The notes under the pieces: model-generated
Databases searched by the model: none
What the model was told of the DNA's origin: nothing
The model's input: only the letters and a program-made list of their open reading frames with translations
Made by a program: the position numbers and the translations under genes
Origin: Sabellastarte sp. h YS-2021
Lineage: Eukaryota > Annelida > Polychaeta > Sabellida > Sabellidae
Assembly (NCBI GenBank): GCA_964017235.1
Contig: OZ024936.1
Location: forward strand, 54,921,028-54,985,027
Reading direction: 5' to 3'
DNA length: 64,000 nucleotides
Part shown: positions 1 to 12,075 of the stretch, piece after piece
Layout: each line of letters opens with the position of its first letter
Position numbering within the stretch: the stretch's first letter is position 1

Positions 1-1332
1 GGTCAGACACAGCTTATGAATAATGTTTAGGAGCTGTTCCATTATGGTGATTGTCCTCCCTGATTGAGGAAATTTGCCAAAGTAAACCCCACATCTGGGT
101 GTTCGGGATGTTTACAAACCTATCAGGTGGCTATTGCCTACCTTTTCAATTATTTTAAATCATTTAAATTTATCATAAATTTTACCATTTTTATCAGATC
201 TGGGACTGGTAAACCCTACCACAAATCCATCGTATAGGCCTTAAGTCCTTATTTTAGATCATTTCTTAATCCTAAACCCATCTTTTGGTTGCAAACCGTT
301 AGGAACTTTTGATCGCAACCTTGAAATAATATCAAATAGACAGCTCATATTTCCTGAAAAAAGTTTTTTTTTTAAACTGAGAGGCCCTGTTTTTGAAAGA
401 TAAGGTAGTAGGCTTTAAAGTTTTAACAGTTTCATTTTTGGAAACGTGATGGGTCAGCTATATAAATAGGACTGTTTGTCTTTCTTCTCCATTATTTGGA
501 GCATCAGTTTTACAGAGCTGGATTAAAATTAGGCTTTTGTTTTTCAAACACTTTACACGTAAGGAAATTATGACAGGTCTTATTCATAATTTTCACAGTA
601 TGCCTGGCGGAGAGAGTTAAGAAAGAGATTGTGAGAACAGAAAAAGGAATGAATAGAGACAAAGTTATGAGGAAAGACAGAGGAAGGACCAGAGGCAGCA
701 CAGGGCCATATTAGTTAGTCATATTAGTAATACTCACCTTCCTTGTTCATATGCAGACACAAGAAGGGACACATACCATCTTACTCTTTGATGAACAGGA
801 AAATGGAGACAGCTGACCTTAACAAACACCGATAATGTCTTTACAAGAAGTCTCTTTTACATGAACAAAGCACGGAGCAGGAATATCAACCAACACATCT
901 GCAGAACTTGACTCACAGAAAACGAGGTATAGAACGATCAGAAAGATCAAGTCCAACCAAGCACCCACTCTATTGACAGACAGTGCGGGGTGAATGAAAG
1001 GCAGTCAGGCATCCAAATCTGCTGGATCTGTACATGAGGTCTTATCATAGTCTGAGAGTGTCAGATGTGTGATCAGTCACTCAGACACCAGCAGAAACAC
1101 ACTGGATAGTACTGTACCAACAATTTTAAAATGCTCTACCACTTCTCCTATCAATACTCAGGCTCTGGCCAGCTTTCAGCAGAATGAAAGCCATAGGGAC
1201 AGTTCCTTCACATACATTTCCAAAGAGGCAACCAGCTGAAGGAAGCTGACTTTGACAAGTCAGAAATGTGACTTTTAGCTCATTCAGTGACATCAAGGCA
1301 GCTGCCAGGAACAGAAGCTTATAGGAAAGAAA
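1..1332. other. No recognisable gene
   Basis: AT-rich DNA with only short frames and no domain that I recognise. It has no obvious tandem repeat. It lies beyond the 3' end of the decayed YR-1 retrotransposon. Confidence 0.4.
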
Positions 1333-1659
1333 ATGTTGCAAAGGCAATCTGAATTCAGGCCAGCAACACAGAAAGTACAGCAACAGTCATTGCAGCCCCA
1401 AAACAATTTGCCGAAACAACCGCAGAGGCAGCAGTCACAGGCCATAATAAGAACAGTCCCACTACAGTACTTTGTCCTTGATGATGAATCCCAAAAAGGC
1501 AACAGGACATTACAGCTACATTTTATACCCTCTAAGCAGCACATTAATAGACCACCAGTCACATCAGCATTAGGAGAAGAAACAATGCATAACATGTTAG
1601 GCCTGTTAGGCATCCTCCAGACCAAACAAACCATAGACGTAGCATACCAGCAGATTTGA
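1333..1659 (+). CDS. Glutamine-rich hypothetical ORF
   Basis: A 108-codon frame begins at a true ATG. The first 40 residues are rich in Gln (QQQSLQPQNN, PQRQQSQA); the rest is ordinary-looking sequence (LQYFVLDDESQKGN). No domain is recognised and no splice partner is evident. The opposite strand is also open over this interval, giving a Cys-rich frame, so openness alone is weak evidence. It may be an isolated exon, a remnant of a transposon accessory protein (Q-rich proteins accompany the Harbinger elements here), or chance. Confidence 0.2.
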   Translation: MLQRQSEFRPATQKVQQQSLQPQNNLPKQPQRQQSQAIIRTVPLQYFVLDDESQKGNRTLQLHFIPSKQHINRPPVTSALGEETMHNMLGLLGILQTKQTIDVAYQQI

Positions 1660-2888
1660 ACACCACCTCCTGCCCTGTTTGACCAATAGTTTGATTTGGC
1701 CAATAGCTCCACCACTTCTCTCACATCTGCACATCTACAAAAAACACAGCTGCAGCCTGAAGGCCAGCAGTAATAGTTTTGCTTCTGTATTATCCCAATT
1801 TGGATGGCCCTTTTCGGAGCCACCAATTAATTTAAAACAATTATTTAGCTGCATGTTTACAGCCCCCAAACTAGAAGTATTATATATAGCTATGCACACA
1901 AACACATTCAAGCAACCACACAACAACACAAAGACCCACAAAAGAGTCTTGTTATTTGAGGGTGTTAATAATGAGTATAATGAGTAACCTGTAACTCCCC
2001 CCACAAAGGCCATTTCCAGAAATGAATAAGTCCTCAAAGATAATAAAAAAGTGATAAATCCCCCAAAAATGCAATTTTAAGGACTAGGTTGGTTTTAATA
2101 GTAAATTTCTTAATTCAGCGATATGCGCAGAGATAAACAGGCGTATACAGAGAGGGAGGGTAGTGAAAACTTAAAACCACAAATGAAAATATCAAAATGT
2201 CATATTGGGAAGGCGCTAAAAATCTTATGCTGACTATCCTTGGCCTAGATTCATCACATTATCTTATTTCTAATTGGATTGTCAACACTTGATCCTTCTT
2301 TTTGCCACAGAGTTTTGTGGTTTCTACAAGGGATTTGGTGCCCCAACCTCCAGTTGACTCAGGACTATTTTTGGTGATAATGAAATGTAACCTGTCTTGA
2401 CAGATTGACTTCCCAGCTTGTCGGCTTGTGTTAGCTGTTGTCTGTATGAGTTTGAGTCTTGTCTGTTTAATTTAATGTCTTGTCGGCAAAGACACAATCC
2501 TGTTCTTAACCTAAATCAATCTGATCTCACACCCCACTAATTTTCATTTATCAGGTATATGGAATAGGGCATGGAGAGTCAGAGTTTGTCGGTTACATTA
2601 CTGTCAGCTTTTCAGGGCCAAAATTGTACCAACTTTGAGGATTTCCTCTTGACCAGAAAGTCTAAACATGTCAGGTGAAGGGTCAGTCTAATGCCAACCA
2701 ATCTGACAAAATGTGAAAAATCATGGACAATTCGGTCGGTTTTTTTTTTTACAGGTTAGCTTTTATACACAAAGTGTTAAAAACAGTAAAAGATTTGCAA
2801 ATTTAGTTAAAAATTTGAAAAGGCACCAAACCCAAACTATAATGAAGGGGGATGATGGAAGAAAACGTGATAGGGACGATAGAGGGAG
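1660..2888. other. No recognisable gene
   Basis: Intergenic or decayed transposon DNA. On the plus strand around 2215-2290 a short peptide (ILGLDSSHY) faintly resembles the segment before the YR active-site histidine, but it is too short to call. Confidence 0.3.
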
Positions 2889-3722
2889 TTACTGAAGCAT
2901 TGTATAAATATTGCCAAACCGCTGAACTTTTCCAAAGGCCATGTGCCATAATGTCTTAAGCTGGTTATTCTGATCAAAGGCTAAGGTGTCTCCGGACCTT
3001 GAAAAATAATGGAAACTATGACCTTGCAATGGTATGTTAAGATGGTTGAGGACCGTTTTCAGGGCCTCCCTAATTGTGGTATCAATTACTGGGTAAAAAG
3101 GAGGATTTCTATGGACAAACAATGGAGCATGCTTAGGAAGGGATCTGGTTTCCAGGAGCTCGATCAGTGCCCTGACTGGACATAAGTCCGTGTTTGATAA
3201 TTTGGAATTTGAACAAAATGATGGGCTGCACTATCTTGTAAAGTCTTGGTCAATTTAAGAAGGACATGAGCTCCAGGTTCCAAGAAAAGGATGGCCTATC
3301 TTAAAATGTGTCTCATAGGATTAAACTGACCTTTGGAATGGGGGGCTTCATTTGACATCCTCAGAAAGGCAAAAAATGCCAACAAGAAAGCTGCTCTGAA
3401 CAGAGGAGACACAACATATTACAAGCCTTTGATATGGCACTCAAAATCTGGAGTGAGAAAGTACCCCTAGAAGGTGGGTTAAAACAGGAGTTTGTGCTAA
3501 TACTTTTAGGTATGAGAGGACGAACTGATGTGAAAGGACAGATGGGTCCCAACTTTTACGCCTGGCTAAGGTCCTAAGAGAGGCCAAGTAATTCAGAATG
3601 ACTTTGTATGATATATTGTTGAGATATAGATACTCTAAAAATGCCAGGACTGAATGTATGATGAAATGCAAGGGATCGTCCATGGAAACCACAAATGAGA
3701 GGCAAGTCCTGAGATGAGTCAT
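2889..3722 (-). pseudogene. Decayed tyrosine recombinase of retrotransposon YR-1
   Basis: Two minus-strand blocks match the tyrosine recombinase (YR) of the intact element at 8355-9322. The block at 3441-3722 resembles the N-terminal SAM-like core-binding domain (HSVLAFLEYLYLNNISYKVI). The block at 2889-3122 resembles the C-terminal catalytic domain, with HSFHYFSRSGDTLAFDQN in place of the active element's HNFHTFRRSGATLAFNQN, and a retained GNIYTML around the nucleophilic Tyr. The HGxW region is degraded and the frame between the blocks is broken. It is the 3'-terminal gene of an old DIRS/Ngaro-type element whose RNase H, RT and gag remnants lie to the right. Confidence 0.75.
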
Positions 3723-3985
3723 CTTGTTGCAGGTCTATATGCTGTTTTGATCCTACTCCAGGCAGAGGTAGCCAAGGAAGAGGAAGGAGCTTCTGTATCT
3801 GTAATTATATATGAAGACTAAAGTCAAAATATGAATTGGGGGACCATTTCCCATTGATAATTATCTAATAAATCTTGCAAAACTTCGCTATTTACAGATT
3901 CAGGAGAATAAATTCGTGATAATGCTATTGTGTTATTTATATGACGGAATATGACGAACTAGCAACTCAATGTCATTTTCGGCTG

Positions 3986-5498
3986 TCAGCAGCAATTTTT
4001 CCTGATACATAAAGCTAAGAAGGGACCCTTAGTCATTCCCGACATGATCCCCTGGACCACACTGTAATTGTCACAAAAAATCGTAATAACTATATGACGC
4101 CATTGACTATACCATAACCTTAATGCAATTATGACATTTAGCATCTCTAACTGAATAATTGTCAAATGAAAATTTGGAACTTCTCTCACAGCAGCATCAA
4201 CTCAATTTCTCCATACCCAACCCTAAGCCTGTAAGCGAGGCATCAAAGAAGAAAAGGGTCTGTTCCCTATCTACTTCAAACTTTCTGAAATATGTAACCC
4301 CATTAAATGTGGGTAAAATTCGAGAAATCAGGCAATATCTTCATGAAATTCCTGATCCAAATATATGTTTTTCTTGTGAGAGTTTTTGCGAAACAAGGCT
4401 AAAATATGATTAATGAACCCCCTAGCAGAATGCACACATTTGTGAATGTACAAAAGCTTTCCCATACGGGGTTCATACGACATTTAAGTTAAATATTTTT
4501 TGCAGCTGACTTTTATGCACTCTTCTCGAAGTTCATGCAATTTAGCCTGAGGTACAGTGAGAGTACTATTATTGACATCAATGTCAATGTAATGTTTTTA
4601 GTGGGGGGAGTGAGTTTAGATAAATTCAAGGGGAGGCCGAGTTAGTTCAATAATGTACACAAGTTCTGAAAAACTGTATCAGCCTGAATTTGTGGGATAA
4701 CGGCCACGTGATCATCTATGTAGCAATGTAACTTAACTTGATCGTGCATGAAATATAAGCTACTTGCTTTACCCTTAAGGGCTAGAGGGTGTAACTTGTA
4801 GAATGAGAGACAGAATATGAGGTTATTTGTCTTTATTCCCTGTGCTCAATAACAAAAGCAACAAGTCCAATATCTGCCCCCAAGTTCCACTGAATTTAGA
4901 ATTTTGATGTCTCAATACACAGAAGGCCAAGAGTAAAGTGTGAGTGTGCCCAGCTCCAGATCTCTGAGCTTCTGTGGAACACCGTTCCTTTGATTGGCTG
5001 CTGATATTGTCCAATAGTGATTAGAGATGAACAGGAGTAACATAGCTCCATTGTGGAATCTATTTTTAGGACAGCCACGTTTCTTAGGAAAGTGTGATAT
5101 TACATACTGCATTGGAAATTAGCTGGTACGAAGCTGTCCCAAGGACCCAGCCAAATGCGACCGACTTATTAAGGAAATACTGATCATTGACTTTAAGTCC
5201 AAACTTAAGGGAGTTGACTGGGTCCACAGGAAAATTTCTAAATGCTCTCGATATATCTACTTCGAACAGTACTGGGTCATTCTCGGTATTTATAATATCT
5301 TGAGTGAGATGGGAGTTTTAATGCAAATAGATGGGAGTTTTAATGCAAATAAAGTACCATCAAAACGATCTTTAGATACATGGTCCTTCAAGGAATTGCC
5401 TCTAGGATAAGACAGATCCAAGATAACTCTTCTACTGCCCCCTTCCTTAGGACGTGACATTAAAGGCGATCAATGATATTCAGGATGATTCAGAAACA
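3986..5498 (-). pseudogene. Decayed RT-RNase H of YR-1, 3' part
   Basis: Minus-strand translation gives DIRS-type reverse transcriptase pieces. SPLMSRPKEGG and RRVILDLSYPRG lie near 5400-5460, motif A FEVDISRAFRNFPVDP near 5205-5280, and the catalytic box CYIDDHVAV near 4691-4721. RNase H follows at 3986-4189 (LEMLNVIIALRLW and FCDNYSVVQGI, with the catalytic Glu and Asp). Several frameshifts and stops separate the blocks. The RT is interrupted exactly at 5498 by YR-2; the reading picks up at 13982, where GAMMGPSM precedes the insertion. This is a good fossil empty site for YR-2. Confidence 0.8.
5308..5351. repeat. 22-bp tandem duplication inside YR-1 RT
   Basis: The unit beginning GATGGGAGTTTTAATGC occurs twice head to tail without mismatch. 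It is a small slippage-type duplication that adds a frameshift to the YR-1 RT remnant. Confidence 0.8.
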
Positions 5499-6506
5499 GT
5501 CCCAAGGCCAAGTTGACAGATGGAGGAACAGTAAGTTGATTGTTGGTAGACCATTAGTACAAATCCGCAATGCGGAAAATTATTTTATTAATTTATAATA
5601 TTGTTAGTAATTGTTAATTACACATATATTTCTATAACTACATAACAAGAGTTGCATTCAGGTGACCTCTAGGATGAGGTGACCTTAACTATTCGTAATT
5701 ATTACAACATATCAACGTGAAGCAACTCATAAAATTACTTGTTACTAAATGTTGCATTATTAAAAGTTACACAAATAAGAGATTACTATCATTTCATTTA
5801 ATATTACTTAATGTTTCAACATAAAATAGTTACATGTAAATAAACGCCATAAGAAATTACTAAGAACAAATAAAATAACTGTTTTAAATTACAAATGACA
5901 TAACTTGCAGCGAAAATACTGTAGATACTATGTACATAAATACTGACAATTATATACGTCAAAATAGTTAACATTTGACTGAACATTTTACATGTAAGAC
6001 TATGTACAAAGTCATGTGACTAAAAGGCAATAAAACCAATTGCATCACAGATGATTGGACACAGGCATTATAAGGCAATCATAAAGCTCCCTTGTAGGGT
6101 CAAATACACATATTTAACAATGCACTCATATACATCATGCTACCAGCTGCTCATGTCACAACATTATCTTAAGAACCTCTTAAGAGTTTGAAACAGATAT
6201 TTAAGTAACTTTACATGTATCAGCAAACGGTGACTGAAAAATAACCCAGCAACATTGCATCTGAAAAAATTACTCACTATATATCACACTTGAAAATATG
6301 TAGACTCAGGGGAGGGAGGGAAGGGAAAACTTTATAACAATCCTTGTTCAAGTTCAATTCAAATAATAAACAAAGACAGGCGGGAAAACAGGCATATAAC
6401 AGGGAAGGTGTAGTAATACATGAAAATAGTGCCTGAGTCATACTAATACACAAAACTACCTAAGGCCAGTGACTGAACCACCTTCCCCATGTTAGGTAAG
6501 GTAGCT
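5496..6506 (-). repeat. YR-2 terminal unit 3 (B-X-A, 1011 bp)
   Basis: First of two complete 1011-bp units. B is 5496-6248, X is 6249-6325 and A is 6326-6506. It differs from the next unit at, for example, ATTCGTAATT versus ATTTGTAATT near 5694. It contains no coding frame. One extra copy beyond the usual A2-B2 arrangement. Confidence 0.9.
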
Positions 6507-7517
6507 ACAGTCCCAAGGCCAAGTTGACAGATGGAGGAACAGTAAGTTGATTGTTGGTAGACCATTAGTACAAATCCGCAATGCGGAAAATTATTTTATT
6601 AATTTATAATATTGTTAGTAATTGTTAATTACACATATATTTCTATAACTACATAACAAGAGTTGCATTCAGGTGACCTCTAGGATGAGGTGACCTTAAC
6701 TATTTGTAATTATTACAACATATCAACGTGAAGCAACTCATAAAATTACTTGTTACTAAATGTTGCATTATTAAAAGTTACACAAATAAGAGATTACTAT
6801 CATTTCATTTAATATTACTTAATGTTTCAACATAAAATAGTTACATGTAAATAAACGCCATAAGAAATTACTAAGAACAAATAAAATAACTGTTTTAAAT
6901 TACAAATGACATAACTTGCAGCGAAAATACTGTAGATACTATGTACATAAATACTGACAATTATATACGTCAAAATAGTTAACATTTGACTGAACATTTT
7001 ACATGTAAGACTATGTACAAAGTCATGTGACTAAAAGGCAATAAAACCAATTGCATCACAGATGATTGGACACAGGCATTATAAGGCAATCATAAAGCTC
7101 CCTTGTAGGGTCAAATACACATATTTAACAATGCACTCATATACATCATGCTACCAGCTGCTCATGTCACAACATTATCTTAAGAACCTCTTAAGAGTTT
7201 GAAACAGATATTTAAGTAACTTTACATGTATCAGCAAACGGTGACTGAAAAATAACCCAGCAACATTGCATCTGAAAAAATTACTCACTATATATCACAC
7301 TTGAAAATATGTAGACTCAGGGGAGGGAGGGAAGGGAAAACTTTATAACAATCCTTGTTCAAGTTCAATTCAAATAATAAACAAAGACAGGCGGGAAAAC
7401 AGGCATATAACAGGGAAGGTGTAGTAATACATGAAAATAGTGCCTGAGTCATACTAATACACAAAACTACCTAAGGCCAGTGACTGAACCACCTTCCCCA
7501 TGTTAGGTAAGGTAGCT
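6507..7517 (-). repeat. YR-2 terminal unit 2 (B-X-A, 1011 bp)
   Basis: Second 1011-bp unit, near-identical to the first: B 6507-7259, X 7260-7336, A 7337-7517. The A part equals the far-end repeat at 13798-13978. On the element's own strand it supplies A2, X and B2 together with the neighbouring units. Confidence 0.9.
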
Positions 7518-8270
7518 ACAGTCCCAAGGCCAAGTTGACAGATGGAGGAACAGTAAGTTGATTGTTGGTAGACCATTAGTACAAATCCGCAATGCGGAAA
7601 ATTATTTTATTAATTTATAATATTGTTAGTAATTGTTAATTACACATATATTTCTATAACTACATAACAAGAGTTGCATTCAGGTGACCTCTAGGATGAG
7701 GTGACCTTAACTATTTGTAATTATTACAACATATCAACGTGAAGCAACTCATAAAATTACTTGTTACTAAATGTTGCAGTATTAAAAGTTACACAAATAA
7801 GAGATTACTATCATTTCATTTAATATTACTTAATGTTTCAACATAAAATAGTTACATGTAAATAAACGCCATAAGAAATTACTAAGAACAAATAAAATAA
7901 CTGTTTTAAATTACAAATGACATAACTTGCAGCGAAAATACTGTAGATACTATGTACATAAATACTGACAATTATATACGTCAAAATAGTTAACATTTGA
8001 CTGAACATTTTACATGTAAGACTATGTACAAAGTCATGTGACTAAAAGGCAATAAAACCAATTGCATCACAGATGATTGGACACAGGCATTATAAGGCAA
8101 TCATAAAGCTCCCTTGTAGGGTCAAATACACATATTTAACAATGCACTCATATACATCATGCTACCAGCTGCTCATGTCACAACATTATCTTAAGAACCT
8201 CTTAAGAGTTTGAAACAGATATTTAAGTAACTTTACATGTATCAGCAAACGGTGACTGAAAAATAACCCA
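7518..8270 (-). repeat. YR-2 B1 repeat (753 bp)
   Basis: Third copy of B, joined directly to the body of the element. The match to the other copies stops at 8270, where unique sequence leading into the YR gene begins. The 77-bp X segment present in the other units is absent here. Confidence 0.9.
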
Positions 8271-8354
8271 CCAAACACCCAAACAATAGTAGGTGTAGCA
8301 AAAACAAGCAAACTCACAAGATGAAACACATTACGGGATAGAACCCTAAACATA

Positions 8355-9322
8355 CTAGTTTGCAAATATTTTCTTAAATGTTTCTGCCACTCCATTGGCA
8401 TGCAATGGATCAGCAACAATGTAAGTGTAGACAGAGTCAGAAGACCAGGTACCGTGGTCTTTTATTCTTTGAAGATCAATGTTCTGATTGAAGGCCAGAG
8501 TTGCACCTGACCTTCTAAACGTGTGAAAGTTGTGATAACTGGGGTCCAAACCCATGAGATGCAAAATTTTCTTTAAGTGTGACCGAGCCTTAACCTGAGT
8601 GATGGGCAAAGTGTCAATGCAGAACAAAGGTTGATTTTCTGACACTGGATATGAGTGATGCATTTTCTTAAAATTTACAAAGGGACATAATAAGAGATTA
8701 TTTAACTTTGGCAGTATAATAAACGAGCCTTGGTTAGAGGCCTGCAATGTTTTGCTCCATTTTACTAACACAATTAGACTCTTGCCATTAACTAGGACAT
8801 CACCCCTGCAAAGCTGTTTTCTTATATCAAAAGTGAGTCTTGAGGGGGCAAGCAAATTCGAAATTCTAAAAAAACCAAAAAAGGCAAATAAATAAAGGGT
8901 TTTGAACACAGGGGGATGGGGGAATAAATCACAAAGGCTGATAATGTGGATAAGTGAAGGAATGTCAAAAATACCCTTGAATTTTGGAGGATTTCTGATG
9001 GTAACATGTACCGCTTTTAACATGAGTTTGACCTTTAAATGGTCAAAAACAGTGACTGGAATTTCGAACCATTTCATCTGTGATTTGATAGCCGAGATGT
9101 AGTTCAGAATGGAGGCATGCTTGAGGCCATTGTAGGTGAGGAACTCAATGAACATGAGCACTGTGTTCACTTCTAAGATTCTGAAGTCTCTTGCCACAAA
9201 CTCACAGAAGGCCAGGAAGGTTATGAACATGCTCTTGTAAGAGGCCCATGTTTTAGATCTATATGCATGGGTAAGTCTATGAGAGACTCTGGTGAGTAGG
9301 GCTGAAGAAATGGGGGAGGAAT
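8355..9322 (-). CDS. YR-2 tyrosine recombinase (predicted second exon)
   Basis: Integrates the cDNA circle by tyrosine strand exchange in place of a DDE integrase. From 9322 the frame encodes an N-terminal SAM-like domain (SHRLTHAYRSKTWASYKSMF) and then the catalytic core. The core has the first Arg in FFRISNL, HxxR in HTFRRSG, the HGTW box and the nucleophile in SVYTY. All four catalytic signatures are present, so it looks active. The frame is open back to 9377 but has no ATG until well inside the N-domain. A strong acceptor (TTCTTCTTGTTTTAG) ends at 9323, so I place the start of the coding exon there, spliced in frame to RNase H. An alternative is reinitiation from the 38-nt overlap with the RT frame. 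Confidence 0.88.
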
Positions 9323-9440
9323 CTAAAACAAGAAGAAAATTATATATTATAATTAATATCAAAATAATTCTGATCAATGTGGTACCATATAGGGTCTTGT
9401 ATTAAGGCACTCAGTGCAATTTCCTTGCTTGCATCTTTAC
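9323..9440 (-). other. Predicted phase-1 intron between RNase H and YR
   Basis: On the minus strand the donor is TTAT|GTAAAG (GT at 9440-9439) and the acceptor is a pyrimidine-rich tract ending TTTTAG (9324-9323). Removing 118 nt joins the RNase H frame, immediately after its terminal TLSRL, to the YR frame at DSSPISSALL without a stop. The RT frame otherwise runs on to a stop at 9340. Some Ngaro and DIRS elements are known to carry introns. This one is predicted, not demonstrated. Confidence 0.6.
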
Positions 9441-12075
9441 ATAAGCGAGACAATGTATCTGCAACACAATTTTGTTTGCCTGGTATGTGAATCACCACCA
9501 ATTCAATGTCCCAAATGGCTGTTACTAGCCAGATATTTCTTATCATGGCGCCCAAGTGGTTACATTTGGTATATCCTTTGTTACAAATTGTTACCACCGC
9601 TGCATTATCAACATTGAAAACGACACGTTGGTGACGCCACATATGACCCCAAACACGAAGAGCAACAAGGATATTCAGCATTTCATACTGGATTATGCTC
9701 ATTTCAGGATGTGACCGGAGTATGTCTGGGATGGAGGAAGCGTAGACCCTATTTCCCCAGACCCCCCCAATGCCTTCCAAGCAAGCATCAATCTCAATGG
9801 TTTCGTAGGCAGGTGGATTTCTATGGTCATAAGTGGTGAGGCCATTGTATGTGGGCATGAAGGCCTGAAACCAGGCTATATCTCTCTTCATGTCCTTAGT
9901 TACTGTAATTATATTACTATCAGCCTCACGAAGGGCTTGTAACAGGCGATTTGTGAAATATCGACAAGACCTGACACATTTGTGAACGAACATGATGCTA
10001 CCCAGTATGGACTGGAGTTGTCTCTTAGTAATAAAACTCTGATTTTGTAGGTCATTGCATTTTTTTATAATTTCCTGTTGCTTTTCTTCAGAGACTGATA
10101 AAGTTCTGTTAGTGGTGTCTATGACGATGCCAAGGCAATTACACACTTTAGTTGGTCTTACAAGTTTCTTTGGGCTTATTGGGAAACCTAGCCTTTCCAA
10201 AAGGCTCAATAAGAAGTCACATTGACTATCAGCATTGGATTCTTCTGCACACCCAATCATATCGTCCACATACGAGTATATATGGTACCCTTTTTGAGTC
10301 ATGAGGAACCGGAAGAAATCAGTTAGTCGTGTCATCCCCATACTGCCACTTCTGTGTCCAAAAGGACAATATTGATCGCTGTAATAAGACCCTTTCCACC
10401 ATAAACATAAGAGATTAAAATCACTGGGATCTATGCGTAGCTGCCTAAAAGCTCTAGAAAGGTCAATTTTGTACAACACAGCATGGGTACCAATTTGCTT
10501 TAACTTTTCAGTGATATTGTCTACCGTAGGGTACTGTAATTTATAAATAGTGTCCATGTATATATTAGCTGGGGTAAAATAATTAATAGAACTTTCTAAG
10601 GGCCAGCTGAGATCAATTATAATGCGTCTTGTATCACTATCAGCTTTGTCCCGAGACATAAAGGGGGAAACATGGGTGGCAGATCCATAGGGAGGCTCAG
10701 AAAAGGGACCAATTATGGCTCCATGGGCCAGTTCTGTCTCTAGGTATTTGTCTACATGAGTCGGAAATTTAGTGGCAGAAGCATGATTATCACGACCACT
10801 CTTAAGACAATTCTCTTTAGAATATGGAAAATCTAAGGGGAATCCATACTTTATGAAATGAGGAAGCTGCCAGTCCCAATACCCCTGGGCTAGTTCCTCA
10901 AACAACTCAAAATTAATTTTTGATGGGAGAAGAATGCGAGCATCCTGGAAATTATATTTACCAGTGTTCCTAACCATGTGATGTACAGCCACTGGGTCAT
11001 AATTATCCGACAGAATGACTTTAGGTTTCAAAGAAAGGCCTGTCTGCCTATGGGCCAAATCATTAATGGGAAGAAAGCCTAAGGCATTCTTTTGTTGCTC
11101 TAAGCATAGTCTTAAATCTGTACGTTTGTCTCTAATTGATTGTACATTGATCTTCTTAATGGTATTCTTACCCATTTTTGTAAGCTCTATTATATGCTGT
11201 GATTTTGTCAAATCTGGCTCTGAATGTGAATTCAGGATGTGAAACCCATCAGGGTTTGTACTACCTGCTTCACCACCTCTATGCGAAATCTCTGCTTGGC
11301 CATTACTGTTACACACAATGCTTTCACATTTCTCTCCATGTGAAACACATGCTTCACATGACCCTTCACATGCTAAAGCCAAAGCATCCACACTAGGTAA
11401 ATTGTTGTCTCCGAGTGCTTGATTATTTTTATGTATTGCATCCCCCATACTGTTACAATACTCCAAACAACCAATACTCTGTACGCAAGTGATTAAGTCT
11501 CTAGAGGGTGAAACCTCTGTACTGTCGCAATTCTGTACTAAATCATGTACTTTGTTACACTGATTCTGTGTAATTCTAGGTTCCAAACACCTAGCTTGAT
11601 CACACCCATTTTTTTTCTGTACCTTTATATCATCATTTTTTAACATATGACCACGCTTTCTATCATTGCTAGTGTTCACACCACTATGTTTTGACTTACC
11701 ACCTCTAGATGAACCCTGCCAAAGTAACTGTTGAATTTCATTCTCATCTAAATCCCCTAATATGGCATAGCGATTTGTATCGACAGAAGGATTCAAATGA
11801 GCATCAATTTGCCTACCTAAGCAAACAGAGGACTGTGAATGCCCTTGTTGTCTACCAATAGTGGTGTAAACATTACTGTTATGAAACATTCTAGTTTTTA
11901 CAAAACCTGACCTTTGTGAACTTCTAGGTTCTAGTTTACCAACACTGTTGCTCCTAACACGATCCATCTGCCTGCATAAGCTCTTTAAATTGGTATCTAC
12001 CTTAGAATTATAAACAAACCTATTTACAGTGAAACCATGAGCAGCTTTGATTAGTTTTTTGGAGCTTTTGTGCAT
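9441..12075 (-). CDS. YR-2 reverse transcriptase-RNase H
   Basis: Copies the element's RNA into DNA. The first 420 or so residues are Ser/Asn-rich and unrecognised. RT starts around KYGFPLDFPYS, with RRIIIDLSWPL, motif A KIDLSRAFRQLRIDP (about residue 540), PFGHRSGSMGM and the catalytic box YSYVDDMIG (about residue 600). RNase H follows from about residue 760: Asp in IEIDACLEGIGG, Glu in YEMLNILVALRVW, Asp in FNVDNAAVV, and HIPGKQNCVADTLSRL. I see no adenine-methylase domain. The frame has an ATG at 12075 overlapping the end of gag by 25 nt; a slippery heptamer there suggests a Gag-RT fusion by -1 frameshift. Unspliced, the frame continues to 9340 (911 residues). Confidence 0.9.

Noticed and set aside
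1293-1826. Cys-rich 177-codon minus-strand frame
   Set aside because: Antisense of the Gln-rich plus-strand frame; CAG/CAA repeats read in reverse give Cys/Leu-rich frames. The same applies to the plus-strand frame at 41768-42553 opposite the poly-Gln part of the H1 accessory gene.
2215-2290. Plus-strand recombinase fragment (ILGLDSSHY)
   Set aside because: Only about ten residues resemble a YR; no neighbouring blocks in the same orientation.
8186-8419. Second minus-strand frame overlapping the end of YR
   Set aside because: Shadow frame running from the YR 3' end into the B1 repeat; it has no counterpart in the other B copies.
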